A DNA stretch of 7,785 bases from Desulfosporosinus sp. (GCA_003132105.1 PKWS01000212.1:6628-14412); one strand, 5' to 3'; shown: positions 1 to 4,727, counted from the stretch's first letter. Program-made: numbers and translations. Notes: a model not told the origin generated them from the sequence alone.

Positions 1-1137
1 TATAGGGCACTGACAATATTGGTCATTTCTTGTCCTTGCGCTCTGGTGATTTCTGTTCCTTTGGGCTATTTCGGGGGGATAGGGGGAGCCTCGCGCCATG
101 GAATCTTGATCAAAGGAGCGAACTATTTAGAAGCGTTGACAGATATTCGCACCGTGGTGTTTGATAAGACGGGAACTTTGACGGAAGGAGTTTTTCAAGT
201 TGTAGAAATCAGCCCGGCAAAAGGGTATACCGAAAGTGAACTTCTAGAAATCGCAGCCCGTGCGGAAGCTCATTCCCTTCACCCTATTGCTAAATCAATT
301 CGCGAGAAGTATGGGAAAGACGTGAAAGTCAGCGATTTGACAGGCTTACTGAGTTATGAAGAAGTAAGTGGTCAAGGGATCCGAGCCTTCTTAAGCGAAA
401 AGACTGTCTTAGTAGGTAAAGTTGAATTATTGGAGCAAGCGGGGATCCAGATCCCTAGTCTTACGGTTGACAAGAGACTGGGGACGAATGTATACATCTC
501 CGTAGACGGAGACTATGCTGGGCAATTGATTATCTCTGACCAAGTGAAGGCAGATTCCAGAGAAACGATCATTCGCTTGAACCAGATGGGCATGAGGACG
601 GTTATGCTTACTGGGGATAACCCAGCCGTTGCCAAAGCAGTTGCGGAAGAATTGGCTGTGAGCGAATATTACTCTGATTTAATGCCTGAGGATAAGGTTT
701 CTTGGCTTGAGACGCTTAGTCAAGCAAAAGGACAGGGTAAAGTGGCGTTTGTAGGCGATGGAATCAACGATGCTCCCGTCTTGACACGTGCGGATGTGGG
801 GATCGCTATGGGAGGGTTAGGGTCAGATGCGGCGATTGAGGCTGCGGATGTCGTGATTATGGAAGATCAACCGAGCAAGCTCCTAGAGGCCATCCATATT
901 GCTCAGTACACAAAGAAAATTATTTGGCAAAATATTGGTTTTGCTTTGGGTGTAAAGTTACTGGTTATTTTGTTGGCAACCTTCGGACTAGCCACTATGT
1001 GGATGGCAATTTTCGCCGACGAAGGAGTCGCCCTTCTGGCTATTCTGAACGCCATGCGTGTGAGGTGGTATCACAGCCCGAAAAATTCCCTTCCAGAAGC
1101 CACATTATCACAAGTGTTTAAAGCAGGGGTACGCTAG
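1..1137 (+). CDS. Heavy-metal efflux P-type ATPase (P1B-2, Cd/Zn/Pb class), 5'-truncated by window edge
   Basis: Exports soft divalent cations (Cd2+, Zn2+, Pb2+) across the cytoplasmic membrane at the cost of ATP. The reading frame is open from base 1 (first codons Y-R-A-L-T-I), so the protein starts outside the window; the TTG at 19 is not a real start. Numbering from base 1: the CPC metal site of TM6 is at residues 11-13, the phosphorylated Asp is D55 in DKTGT, the SLHP nucleotide-site motif is at 92-95, TGD at 204-206 and GDGINDAP at 252-259. The last membrane pair carries K319 and the D340-E-G342 motif, matching the Lys of TM7 and Asp of TM8 that mark the Zn/Cd/Pb class rather than the Cu class. 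The N-terminal metal-binding domain and TM1-5 are not visible. The CadC-like regulator downstream on the same strand supports the Cd/Zn/Pb assignment. Exact metal preference cannot be read from the sequence. Confidence 0.95.
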   Translation, partial: YRALTILVISCPCALVISVPLGYFGGIGGASRHGILIKGANYLEALTDIRTVVFDKTGTLTEGVFQVVEISPAKGYTESELLEIAARAEAHSLHPIAKSIREKYGKDVKVSDLTGLLSYEEVSGQGIRAFLSEKTVLVGKVELLEQAGIQIPSLTVDKRLGTNVYISVDGDYAGQLIISDQVKADSRETIIRLNQMGMRTVMLTGDNPAVAKAVAEELAVSEYYSDLMPEDKVSWLETLSQAKGQGKVAFVGDGINDAPVLTRADVGIAMGGLGSDAAIEAADVVIMEDQPSKLLEAIHIAQYTKKIIWQNIGFALGVKLLVILLATFGLATMWMAIFADEGVALLAILNAMRVRWYHSPKNSLPEATLSQVFKAGVR

Positions 1138-1177
1138 TTTTGGAGCGAACGAGCGTAATCTTTAGCATAAAGGAGGG

Positions 1178-1205
1178 TGAGGATTATCTTAAACCTCAAT
1201 TTTTA
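1178..1205 (+). terminator. Weak candidate terminator after the ATPase gene
   Basis: TGAGG (1178-1182) can pair with CCTCA (1194-1198), and ATTTTTAT follows. The stem is only five pairs plus two possible inner pairs, so termination would be partial at best. The alternative is readthrough from the ATPase gene into the regulator gene. Confidence 0.25.
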
Positions 1206-1259
1206 TGTTAGAATGAAGGTACAAGGTCTATTCATATTTAAGTTCGGAGTGAATGTAGT

Positions 1260-1634
1260 ATGATTGATAAGCATGAAAATGTAGAGGACGCAGTGTGTGA
1301 CATCTTATGCGTACATCATGAGGTGATTGATAAGTATTCAGACCAACTGATTACCCTTGACAGGGCGAACAGCTTGTCGGAGTTATTTAAGACGATGGGT
1401 GACCCGACGAGAATCAGGATCATGGATGCCCTGGCAAAAACGGAGTTTTGTGTTTGTGATCTTGCTGAATTATTAGGATTAAGCCAATCTGCAACATCGC
1501 ACCAATTACGGGTGCTTCGTAACAATGATCTTGTCAAATACCGGCGGGAGGGGAAGATGGTCTACTATTCTATGCATGACTCTCATGTCTCTGAACTTTA
1601 TCGTCAGGGATTGGAGCATATCGACGAGGGTTAA
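1260..1634 (+). CDS. cadC: CadC-type ArsR/SmtB metal-sensing repressor
   Basis: Winged-helix repressor that leaves its operator when Cd, Pb or Zn binds; the likely target is the neighbouring efflux ATPase gene. It has 124 residues, typical for CadC. The N-terminal arm holds C13 and C17 and helix 3 has FCVCDL with C64 and C66, together the four-thiolate alpha3N site of CadC proteins. D107 and H109 plus H120 and E123 reproduce the D-x-H-(10)-H-x-x-E spacing of the alpha5 zinc site. The recognition helix region is about 69-92, and the wing is followed by VYYS. The ATG at 1260 is supported by GGAGTG at 1246-1251. It lies 122 bases after the ATPase gene. A TAGAAT hexamer at 1209-1214 could be a -10 for its own promoter, but no good -35 was found. 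A strong terminator follows. Confidence 0.9.
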   Translation: MIDKHENVEDAVCDILCVHHEVIDKYSDQLITLDRANSLSELFKTMGDPTRIRIMDALAKTEFCVCDLAELLGLSQSATSHQLRVLRNNDLVKYRREGKMVYYSMHDSHVSELYRQGLEHIDEG

Positions 1635-1664
1635 TTCGGTAACGCTCATAATCTATCGCTAGTT

Positions 1665-1708
1665 AATCCAGGTCCAAGGTCATTACGACTTTGGACCTGG
1701 ATTATTTT
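1665..1708 (+). terminator. Rho-independent terminator after cadC
   Basis: A 17-base arm (1665-1681) pairs with 1687-1703 around the five-base loop ATTAC, with one G-T type mismatch. ATTATTTT follows the stem. This is the strongest terminator in the window and separates the efflux unit from the toxin-antitoxin unit. Confidence 0.85.
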
Positions 1709-1719
1709 AAGCGAAGATA

Positions 1720-1747
1720 TTGACAAAGTAGTAATATATATTAATAT
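1720..1747 (+). promoter_or_regulatory. Sigma-A-like promoter P1 upstream of the HEPN/MNT pair
   Basis: TTGACA (1720-1725) and TAATAT (1742-1747) are separated by 16 bases. It lies just after the cadC terminator and before a short ORF with its own ribosome site. The perfect palindrome TAATATATATTA (1732-1743) fills the end of the spacer and touches the -10. Confidence 0.55.
1732..1743. repeat. 12-base perfect palindrome inside promoter P1
   Basis: TAATATATATTA reads the same on both strands and overlaps the first two bases of the proposed -10 at 1742-1747. A repressor bound here would block P1. AT-only palindromes arise easily by chance in this composition, so an operator role is inference. 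Confidence 0.3.
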
Positions 1748-1767
1748 TGAGAAGGGAGAGCAAAGAA

Positions 1768-1803
1768 ATGTTTACTGTTTTGATGTTGACCTCTTTCAAA
1801 TAA
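1768..1803 (+). CDS. Possible 11-residue leader peptide upstream of the HEPN gene
   Basis: ATG at 1768 opens a short frame reading M-F-T-V-L-M-L-T-S-F-K and then TAA at 1801-1803. The purine-rich GGGAGAG at 1754-1760 lies seven bases upstream, a good distance for a ribosome site, and promoter P1 is correctly placed ahead. No known leader family is recognised and there is no run of a single regulatory codon. It could be a translated leader, the stub of a former gene, or chance. The second promoter (P2) begins inside it. Confidence 0.3.
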   Translation: MFTVLMLTSFK

Positions 1804-1814
1804 ACAAATAATAT
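1786..1814 (+). promoter_or_regulatory. Sigma-A-like promoter P2 for the HEPN/MNT pair
   Basis: TTGACC (1786-1791), 17 bases, then TAATAT (1809-1814). The -35 matches consensus at five of six positions. It would start transcription about 70 bases ahead of the HEPN start codon and leave out the 11-codon leader, so P1 and P2 would give two different leaders. Confidence 0.5.
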
Positions 1815-1890
1815 GATATAGAAAGCTTCAGCGATTATTGACGGAGATGAAAGAGCTACGTTCTCATCAAAAAATTAGGAGGGAAATCGT

Positions 1891-2313
1891 ATGTCTTTAG
1901 AATTAAGCAGTTTGGAAAAGGCATTAGCATCTTTAGAAAGGGCTTTGAATTTCACAAATAGAAAGCTTTCTGAGGGAAAAATTGAGCAGGACGAAATTGA
2001 GATTTATAAGGCTGCTGTCATACAGAATTTTGAATTTTCCTACGAACTTTGTTGGAAGTTTATGAAACGATGGTTGGAACTAAATGTAACGCCTGGAATG
2101 ATGGAAGGGGTTACAAGAAAGCAACTTTTCAGGTATGCGACAGAAAATCTTTTAATTACAGACTTTGAGGCCTGGGTTGTATACCATGATTTGAGGAATA
2201 AAACGTCACATACATATGACAGTGATGTAGCAGATGTAATTTTCAAAAAGGCGGGACTTTTTCTAGAGGATGCAAAATCGTTCTTGAAGGCTTTAGAGGT
2301 TCGAAATGATTAA
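1891..2313 (+). CDS. hepT: HEPN-domain toxin, HI0074 / HepT family (nucleotidyltransferase substrate-binding protein)
   Basis: Small helical HEPN protein of 140 residues. Members paired with an MNT partner act as RNases that are silenced when the partner adds AMP to a tyrosine. The key signature is complete: R102-N-K-T-S-H107-T-Y109, the RX4HXY motif, in which Arg and His form the RNase site and Tyr is the modification target. Other HI0074-family signs are the N-terminal helix with LEKALASLERAL (8-19) and the FEFSYELCWKFMK segment (47-59). The ATG at 1891 is fixed by AGGAGGG at 1877-1883. The gene overlaps the partner gene by eight bases (ATGATTAA), so the two are translationally coupled. It lies between the cadmium and arsenic regions, a usual setting for a small stabilising module. 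The RNase activity is inferred from characterised relatives. Confidence 0.85.
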   Translation: MSLELSSLEKALASLERALNFTNRKLSEGKIEQDEIEIYKAAVIQNFEFSYELCWKFMKRWLELNVTPGMMEGVTRKQLFRYATENLLITDFEAWVVYHDLRNKTSHTYDSDVADVIFKKAGLFLEDAKSFLKALEVRND

Positions 2314-2608
2314 TGTTTCGGAAATCCAGTTAAGAATTGTATTGGATATTATTAAAAAATATGTTCCTCATTGTGAAGTCAGGGCTTTCGGATCACGTTA
2401 TAAATGGACTGCCAAAGTATACTCTGACTTGGATTTGTCGATAGTAGGAGAAGCTAAATTGGATTGGATTATGCTGGAAGATATCGGAGAAGCCTTTCAA
2501 GAGTCTGATCTGCCTTTCCGGGTGGATATACTGGATTGGAATGCTATTTCCCCAGAGTTCAAGAAGGTGATTGAACAGGGCTATGAGGTGATTTACACAG
2601 GATATTAA
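2306..2608 (+). CDS. mntA: MNT-domain minimal nucleotidyltransferase antitoxin
   Basis: Minimal nucleotidyltransferase of 100 residues that in characterised HepT-MntA pairs inactivates the HEPN toxin by adding AMP to its RX4HXY tyrosine. The signature GSX10DXD is intact: G29-S30, ten residues, then D41-L-D43. A third acidic position, D74 in FRVDILDW, completes the metal-binding triad expected of the fold. The start ATG at 2306 lies inside the end of the toxin gene, and no separate promoter is visible. Length and motif spacing are those of a full, active family member, with no frameshift. Direction and order (HEPN first, MNT second, short overlap) are the usual ones. The gene symbol follows the family convention and does not imply a tested function. 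Confidence 0.85.
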   Translation: MINVSEIQLRIVLDIIKKYVPHCEVRAFGSRYKWTAKVYSDLDLSIVGEAKLDWIMLEDIGEAFQESDLPFRVDILDWNAISPEFKKVIEQGYEVIYTGY

Positions 2609-2724
2609 TGATTACATAGTTTTAATTACACTTGCCGACTTAGAACGGTATTGCAAGTTCGTGGAAACTCAAAGTGCGGTTGTACGCTGGGATGGTCATG
2701 TTTCTTCCTGTTTATAGCGGTAAT

Positions 2725-2873
2725 TTAGACAGCTTCGAGTGCCTTATGAATGTCCGTTTCTGTCGTAAAATGCGAAGACTAAACCGGATAACGCCTTGTT
2801 CTATTGTCCCTAACGTCTGATGCGGATGCGGTGCACAATGTAAACCCGCCCGGGCGATCATCCCTGCCTGCTT
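2725..2873 (-). pseudogene. Decayed C-terminal fragment of a class V aminotransferase / cysteine desulfurase-like protein
   Basis: Reading the minus strand from 2873, the frame gives K-Q-A-G-M-I-A-R-A-G-L-H-C-A-P-H-P-H-Q-T, then L-G-T-I-E-Q-G-V-I-R-F-S to 2778. R-A-G-L-H-C-A-P followed by L-G-T, G-x-x-R-F-S is the hallmark of the catalytic-cysteine loop and C-terminal end of class V (NifS/SufS-like) cysteine desulfurase relatives; the Cys is at 2837-2835. After 2778 one base is missing. In the next frame the sequence continues S-H-F-T-T-E-T-D-I-H-K-A-L-E-A-V and stops at 2727-2725, the expected F-N-T-E-x-D-I-x-x-A ending. An in-frame TAA lies at 2876-2874. Only about 50 of roughly 380 family residues remain, so this is a relic. 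G-V-R-L-Y-G in another frame at 2898-2881 may be a further scrap, but that is weak. Confidence 0.7.
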
Positions 2874-2948
2874 TTACACCTCCATATAACCGAACTCCTT
2901 TGATGTAAATCTAACTATTACAGTCCACCCAGTTCGTTAGAAGGAAAT

Positions 2949-2974
2949 AGCCCTAAGCGCATAATGCTTAGGGC
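2949..2974 (-). terminator. Terminator of the DGC-like gene
   Basis: A perfect nine-base stem, GCCCTAAGC (2950-2958) with GCTTAGGGC (2966-2974), around a seven-base loop. Read on the minus strand it is followed by TATTTCCTT, whereas the plus side has no T tract, so it serves the minus-strand gene ending at 2992. Confidence 0.7.
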
Positions 2975-2991
2975 AACGAGCTGTCCTATAG

Positions 2992-3495
2992 TTATTCGGT
3001 GATAAAAAAGCTCTTCTGGACATATTCGGCCACTTTTTGCGCATATTCTTCTATCTCAGGGCGAGGCATATCAAAGATTTCAAAATACTTACTTCTGTCA
3101 AATTCATAAAGTTCACTAGCATTAATTACTGTGGTTACTAATTCTGGTAGACGCTTCTTTAATATTTCCGTCCCACATTGGAGTGAGCAACCCTCGATCG
3201 CGATAACGTTTGGTGACCTTTTTACTAATTCCACAAATCCAGAGTCTCCAGTTGCGGCATCACCTAAGCAAATTCTGACTGCCTCATTTCTTTGAAGGCG
3301 GTAAGCTAAAATATTTGTTGCAACCCTGGCAATCTCGCCCTTAATGCACCCTCCTTCGCAAGATATGATAGCCTTTTTGGGAGTGAGACCCAATTCACTT
3401 TGAACATAATTTACCCCATCTGAACAGATTCTGTTTTCCTTTGCTCCCACGCATCCTTTGGACAATTGTGTACTTTGGTTGGAACATTTTTGCAT
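2992..3495 (-). CDS. Cysteine-rich DGC-domain-like putative zinc-binding protein
   Basis: 167-residue soluble protein without signal peptide or membrane segment. Its layout fits the DGC / putative zinc-binding family: a first element ISCEGGCIKGEIA with C46 and C50, a middle cysteine C76 in RICLGDAATGDSGF, and the family-type motif AIEGCSLQCG with C103 and C107, where E101-G102-C103 stands for the usual D-G-C. The first 40 residues carry further cysteines (C4, C15, C24) that I cannot assign. Function in this family is not established; metal binding or trafficking is inferred from cysteine spacing. The ATG at 3495 is supported by AGGAGG (3510-3505) nine bases ahead. It lies downstream of the ECF sigma gene on the same strand but behind a terminator, so it probably has its own promoter and could be a target of that sigma factor. 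The family name is my reading of the motifs, without a profile search. Confidence 0.65.
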   Translation of the reverse strand: MQKCSNQSTQLSKGCVGAKENRICSDGVNYVQSELGLTPKKAIISCEGGCIKGEIARVATNILAYRLQRNEAVRICLGDAATGDSGFVELVKRSPNVIAIEGCSLQCGTEILKKRLPELVTTVINASELYEFDRSKYFEIFDMPRPEIEEYAQKVAEYVQKSFFITE

Positions 3496-3521
3496 AACAC
3501 TCTTCCTCCTTTTTATACCTA

Positions 3522-3550
3522 TAGACGGATACCGTTACAAAAAAGATACA
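3522..3550 (-). promoter_or_regulatory. Tentative ECF-type promoter for the DGC-like gene
   Basis: Reading leftward on the minus strand, TGTATC (3550-3545) and CGTCTA (3527-3522) are separated by 17 bases; CGTCTA resembles the -10 of many Bacillota ECF promoters. The spacer also holds TGTAAC (3539-3534), a better -35 hexamer but only six bases from the -10. ACGG-N3-CCGT (3525-3535) is a small inverted repeat here. The best sigma-A pair, TTGTAA-N17-TATAAA (-10 at 3517-3512), would start transcription at or inside the ribosome site, which argues against it. No identical motif was found upstream of the sigma operon. Confidence 0.3.
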
Positions 3551-3557
3551 TTCTATA

Positions 3558-3586
3558 TAGAAAAACCTGTTATTAATAACAGGTTT
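3558..3586 (-). terminator. Terminator of the ECF sigma gene, a perfect 24-base palindrome
   Basis: Bases 3563-3586 form a perfect palindrome with outer arms AAACCTGTT and AACAGGTTT. On the minus strand T residues follow directly, giving TTTTTC across the end of the palindrome. The sigma stop codon (3587-3585) lies inside the first arm, so termination is immediate and the DGC-like gene is isolated from sigma transcription. Confidence 0.75.
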
Positions 3587-4148
3587 ACAGTTCAAGAGTT
3601 ATTCTCTTAGGGGTACAGCATAGTACATTCCGTTCATCATAATACAAGTTACAATCTTTACCCAGAATTTCTTTCATTTTTTTCCTAGCCCGATGTAACC
3701 GAATTTTCGCATTTTCCAGTGAGCAATTAAGAATATTGGCGATTTCAAGATTGCTATATCCATTTATATCTAAGAACAGCGGGGTTCGGTATGTTTCAGT
3801 CAGCAATAATAGTTTACTTTGAACACAATCGGACATAATTTTCTGTTCAACTTTCAGTGCTAAACTATTATCCGCAACCAATTTAGGACTGATATCTTTT
3901 GAGGTTGACAATAACACTATCTTTCTCTTGTTATCCAGGAAAAGGTTATAGCCTATTTTGTTTAACCAAACAGATAAGCTAGATTCATTCCGAAAAGTGT
4001 GAATCTTTTTTATGGACTTAACGAACGTTTCCTGGGTAATGTCTTCGGCAAGATATCTATCCTTTGTAACATGATAAATAAAAGCGAAAACATTCTGGTA
4101 ATTATCCTTGTAGATATCCTCAGAATACATAGTTTCTTTGTCAAGCAT
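3585..4148 (-). CDS. ECF-type RNA polymerase sigma factor with cysteine-bearing C-terminal tail
   Basis: Alternative sigma factor of 187 residues that directs RNA polymerase to a small regulon. Region 2 spans about 14-80, with AEDITQETF (34-42) as the core-binding 2.2 segment and LSVWLNKIGYNLFLDNKRK (58-76) as 2.3/2.4. Region 4 spans about 103-162, with the helix-turn-helix YSNLEIANILNCSLENAKIR (131-150). A tail of about 25 residues follows, DCNLYYDERNVLCCTPKR, with C166, C177 and C178; this exceeds a minimal ECF factor and is a candidate metal or thiol sensor. No anti-sigma or membrane protein gene is adjacent; the upstream partner on the same strand, 25 bases away, is a 42-residue zinc-ribbon-like protein. 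The start at 4148 follows a G7 tract (4160-4154) acting as ribosome site with a short five-base gap. A terminator overlaps the stop codon. Its targets cannot be read from this window. Confidence 0.88.
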   Translation of the reverse strand: MLDKETMYSEDIYKDNYQNVFAFIYHVTKDRYLAEDITQETFVKSIKKIHTFRNESSLSVWLNKIGYNLFLDNKRKIVLLSTSKDISPKLVADNSLALKVEQKIMSDCVQSKLLLLTETYRTPLFLDINGYSNLEIANILNCSLENAKIRLHRARKKMKEILGKDCNLYYDERNVLCCTPKRITLEL

Positions 4149-4153
4149 TGGTG

Positions 4154-4160
4154 CCCCCCC
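4154..4160 (-). promoter_or_regulatory. Homopolymeric G7 ribosome binding site of the sigma gene
   Basis: On the minus strand the only Shine-Dalgarno-like element ahead of the sigma ATG is CTA-GGGGGGG-CACCA-ATG. The spacing of five bases is short, and the G7 run could change length by slippage, which would alter translation rate. Confidence 0.5.
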
Positions 4161-4173
4161 TAGTGTCTATAAA

Positions 4174-4302
4174 CTACAAATTAATTTTTAACTCAGGAGG
4201 ATTGATACTCTTTATCTCACAATCCTCCCATACCTTTAAACCTTGAACTTCAGATAGCTCCTCTTGCGGAACTTCAGCTCCACATTTTTCGCATTTAGCC
4301 AT
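4174..4302 (-). CDS. Small zinc-ribbon-like protein (42 residues) ahead of the ECF sigma gene
   Basis: Starts M-A-K-C-E-K-C-G-A-E-V-P and ends N-P-P-E-L-K-I-N-L. A CxxC knuckle (C4, C7) is followed by a second half reading G-L-K-V-W-E-D-C28. In similar small zinc-ribbon proteins that second half usually reads C-x-x-C (K-x-C-E-D-C), so here W25 stands where a cysteine is expected, leaving three of four ligands unless a partner supplies one. AAGGAGGT (4318-4311) lies eight bases before the ATG, an excellent ribosome site, and the sigma gene begins 25 bases after the stop, so the two are surely cotranscribed. Possible roles are modulator of the sigma factor, metal-binding peptide, or a shortened relic of a longer family (the usual proline/cysteine-rich ending seems absent). 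The coding call is firm, the function unknown. Confidence 0.75.
   Translation of the reverse strand: MAKCEKCGAEVPQEELSEVQGLKVWEDCEIKSINPPELKINL
4196..4228 (-). repeat. Nine-base inverted repeat inside the zinc-ribbon ORF
   Basis: GGAGGATTG (4196-4204) and CAATCCTCC (4220-4228) are perfect complements around a 15-base loop. In the minus-strand mRNA the hairpin lies in the last third of the zinc-ribbon ORF, about 50 bases ahead of the sigma start. There is no T tract after it, so it is not a standard terminator. It could affect mRNA stability or coupling between the two genes. Confidence 0.45.
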
Positions 4303-4339
4303 TACAAATAACCTCCTTCATTAAATCCAAAGCAGGACA

Positions 4340-4368
4340 ATTATAAAATAGATCCAGTTAATAGTTAT
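4340..4368 (-). promoter_or_regulatory. Tentative promoter of the zinc-ribbon / sigma operon
   Basis: On the minus strand a perfect TATAAT lies at 4345-4340, about 40 bases before the zinc-ribbon ATG. The -35 at 17 bases is ATAACT (4368-4363), only three of six matches. An overlapping ATTAAC-N17-TGTCCT reading could fit an ECF factor, but it does not match the motif seen ahead of the DGC-like gene. Confidence 0.3.
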
Positions 4369-4464
4369 TTTAATATATTCAAACGTAATTTCATAGTCCT
4401 AGCCTCTCAAGTGTCTAAGTTTTAACGCAGGTTTTGTATAGCTTTATACTGGAGAAAATGCACA

Positions 4465-4666
4465 ATGTTATTTAGCCAAGACATTATAGTTGTCCAACAT
4501 TGTACCTGCGGGAGAGGGTTATAGCAGGAAAATGCTTGAAATCCGTCCGGATGAAACGGTTACGATATGTCTGCCACTTTTCTTGGCAGGGGGAATAGAA
4601 GAACGAACATTTCCCGACAAATTCCGTGGATGGCTGTTCCAAATCCTGCGCGAAAAGGGCTACTGA
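4465..4666 (+). pseudogene. Unrecognised small coding scrap, possibly one frameshifted gene
   Basis: Two short plus-strand frames follow each other. The first starts at ATG 4465, ten bases after GGAG (4451-4454), and reads M-L-F-S-Q-D-I-I-V-V-Q-H-C-T-C-G-R-G-L before TAG at 4522-4524. The second, open from 4490 with an ATG at 4532, gives 44 residues from that ATG, beginning M-L-E-I-R-P-D-E-T-V, with a hydrophobic stretch I-C-L-P-L-F-L-A-G-G and ending L-R-E-K-G-Y with TGA at 4664-4666. The second has protein-like composition and a charged end, but only a poor ribosome site (AGCAGG, three bases ahead). A single shift near 4510-4524 would join both into about 65 residues. I do not recognise the family. 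A minus-strand frame across the same bases looks like its shadow. Confidence 0.3.
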
Positions 4667-4683
4667 AAAATACAGTTCAAAAA

Positions 4684-4708
4684 GTGTAAGCACCGTATGC
4701 GCTTATAC
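4684..4708 (+). repeat. Imperfect inverted repeat after the coding scrap
   Basis: GTGTAAGC (4684-4691) and GCTTATAC (4701-4708) pair at seven of eight positions plus one G-T. ATTCCATTCTT follows but lacks a real T run, so it is at most a weak terminator shielding the ars promoter. Confidence 0.3.
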
Positions 4709-4727
4709 AATTCCATTCTTAATCATA

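Larger units (their letters stand above)
2609..2991. other. Gene-poor stretch between the toxin-antitoxin pair and the DGC gene
   Basis: No intact gene is visible. From 2725 to 2873 the minus strand holds a decayed cysteine desulfurase end, and 2950-2974 is the terminator of the minus-strand gene to the right. At 2630-2658 ACTTGC and GCAAGT could pair around a 17-base loop after the antitoxin gene, but the stem is short with no T tract. I see nothing further in 2659-2724 or 2911-2949. Confidence 0.6.

Noticed and set aside
19..21. TTG at 19 as the true start of the metal ATPase
   Set aside because: The frame is open to base 1 with conserved residues just before the CPC motif, and the enzyme needs five earlier membrane helices; the gene is cut by the window edge.
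1170..1262. Strong Shine-Dalgarno-like AGGAGGGTGAGG (1171-1182) followed by an open frame to the cadC start
   Set aside because: No ATG, GTG or TTG at proper distance; only ATT or ATC codons follow. It is better explained as part of a weak hairpin or as a relic.
1847..1900. Short frame starting ATG 1847 and running into the HEPN gene start
   Set aside because: The purines before it are too close to serve as ribosome site, and the frame ends just inside the HEPN gene, whose own AGGAGGG is far better.
3395..3595. 66-residue minus-strand frame overlapping the DGC gene start and the sigma terminator
   Set aside because: It runs through the sigma terminator and the DGC promoter region in a different frame and has no fitting ribosome site.
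4484..4693. 69-residue minus-strand frame
   Set aside because: No ribosome site, no recognisable motif, and it overlaps the more protein-like plus-strand frame ending at 4666; it looks like an antisense shadow.
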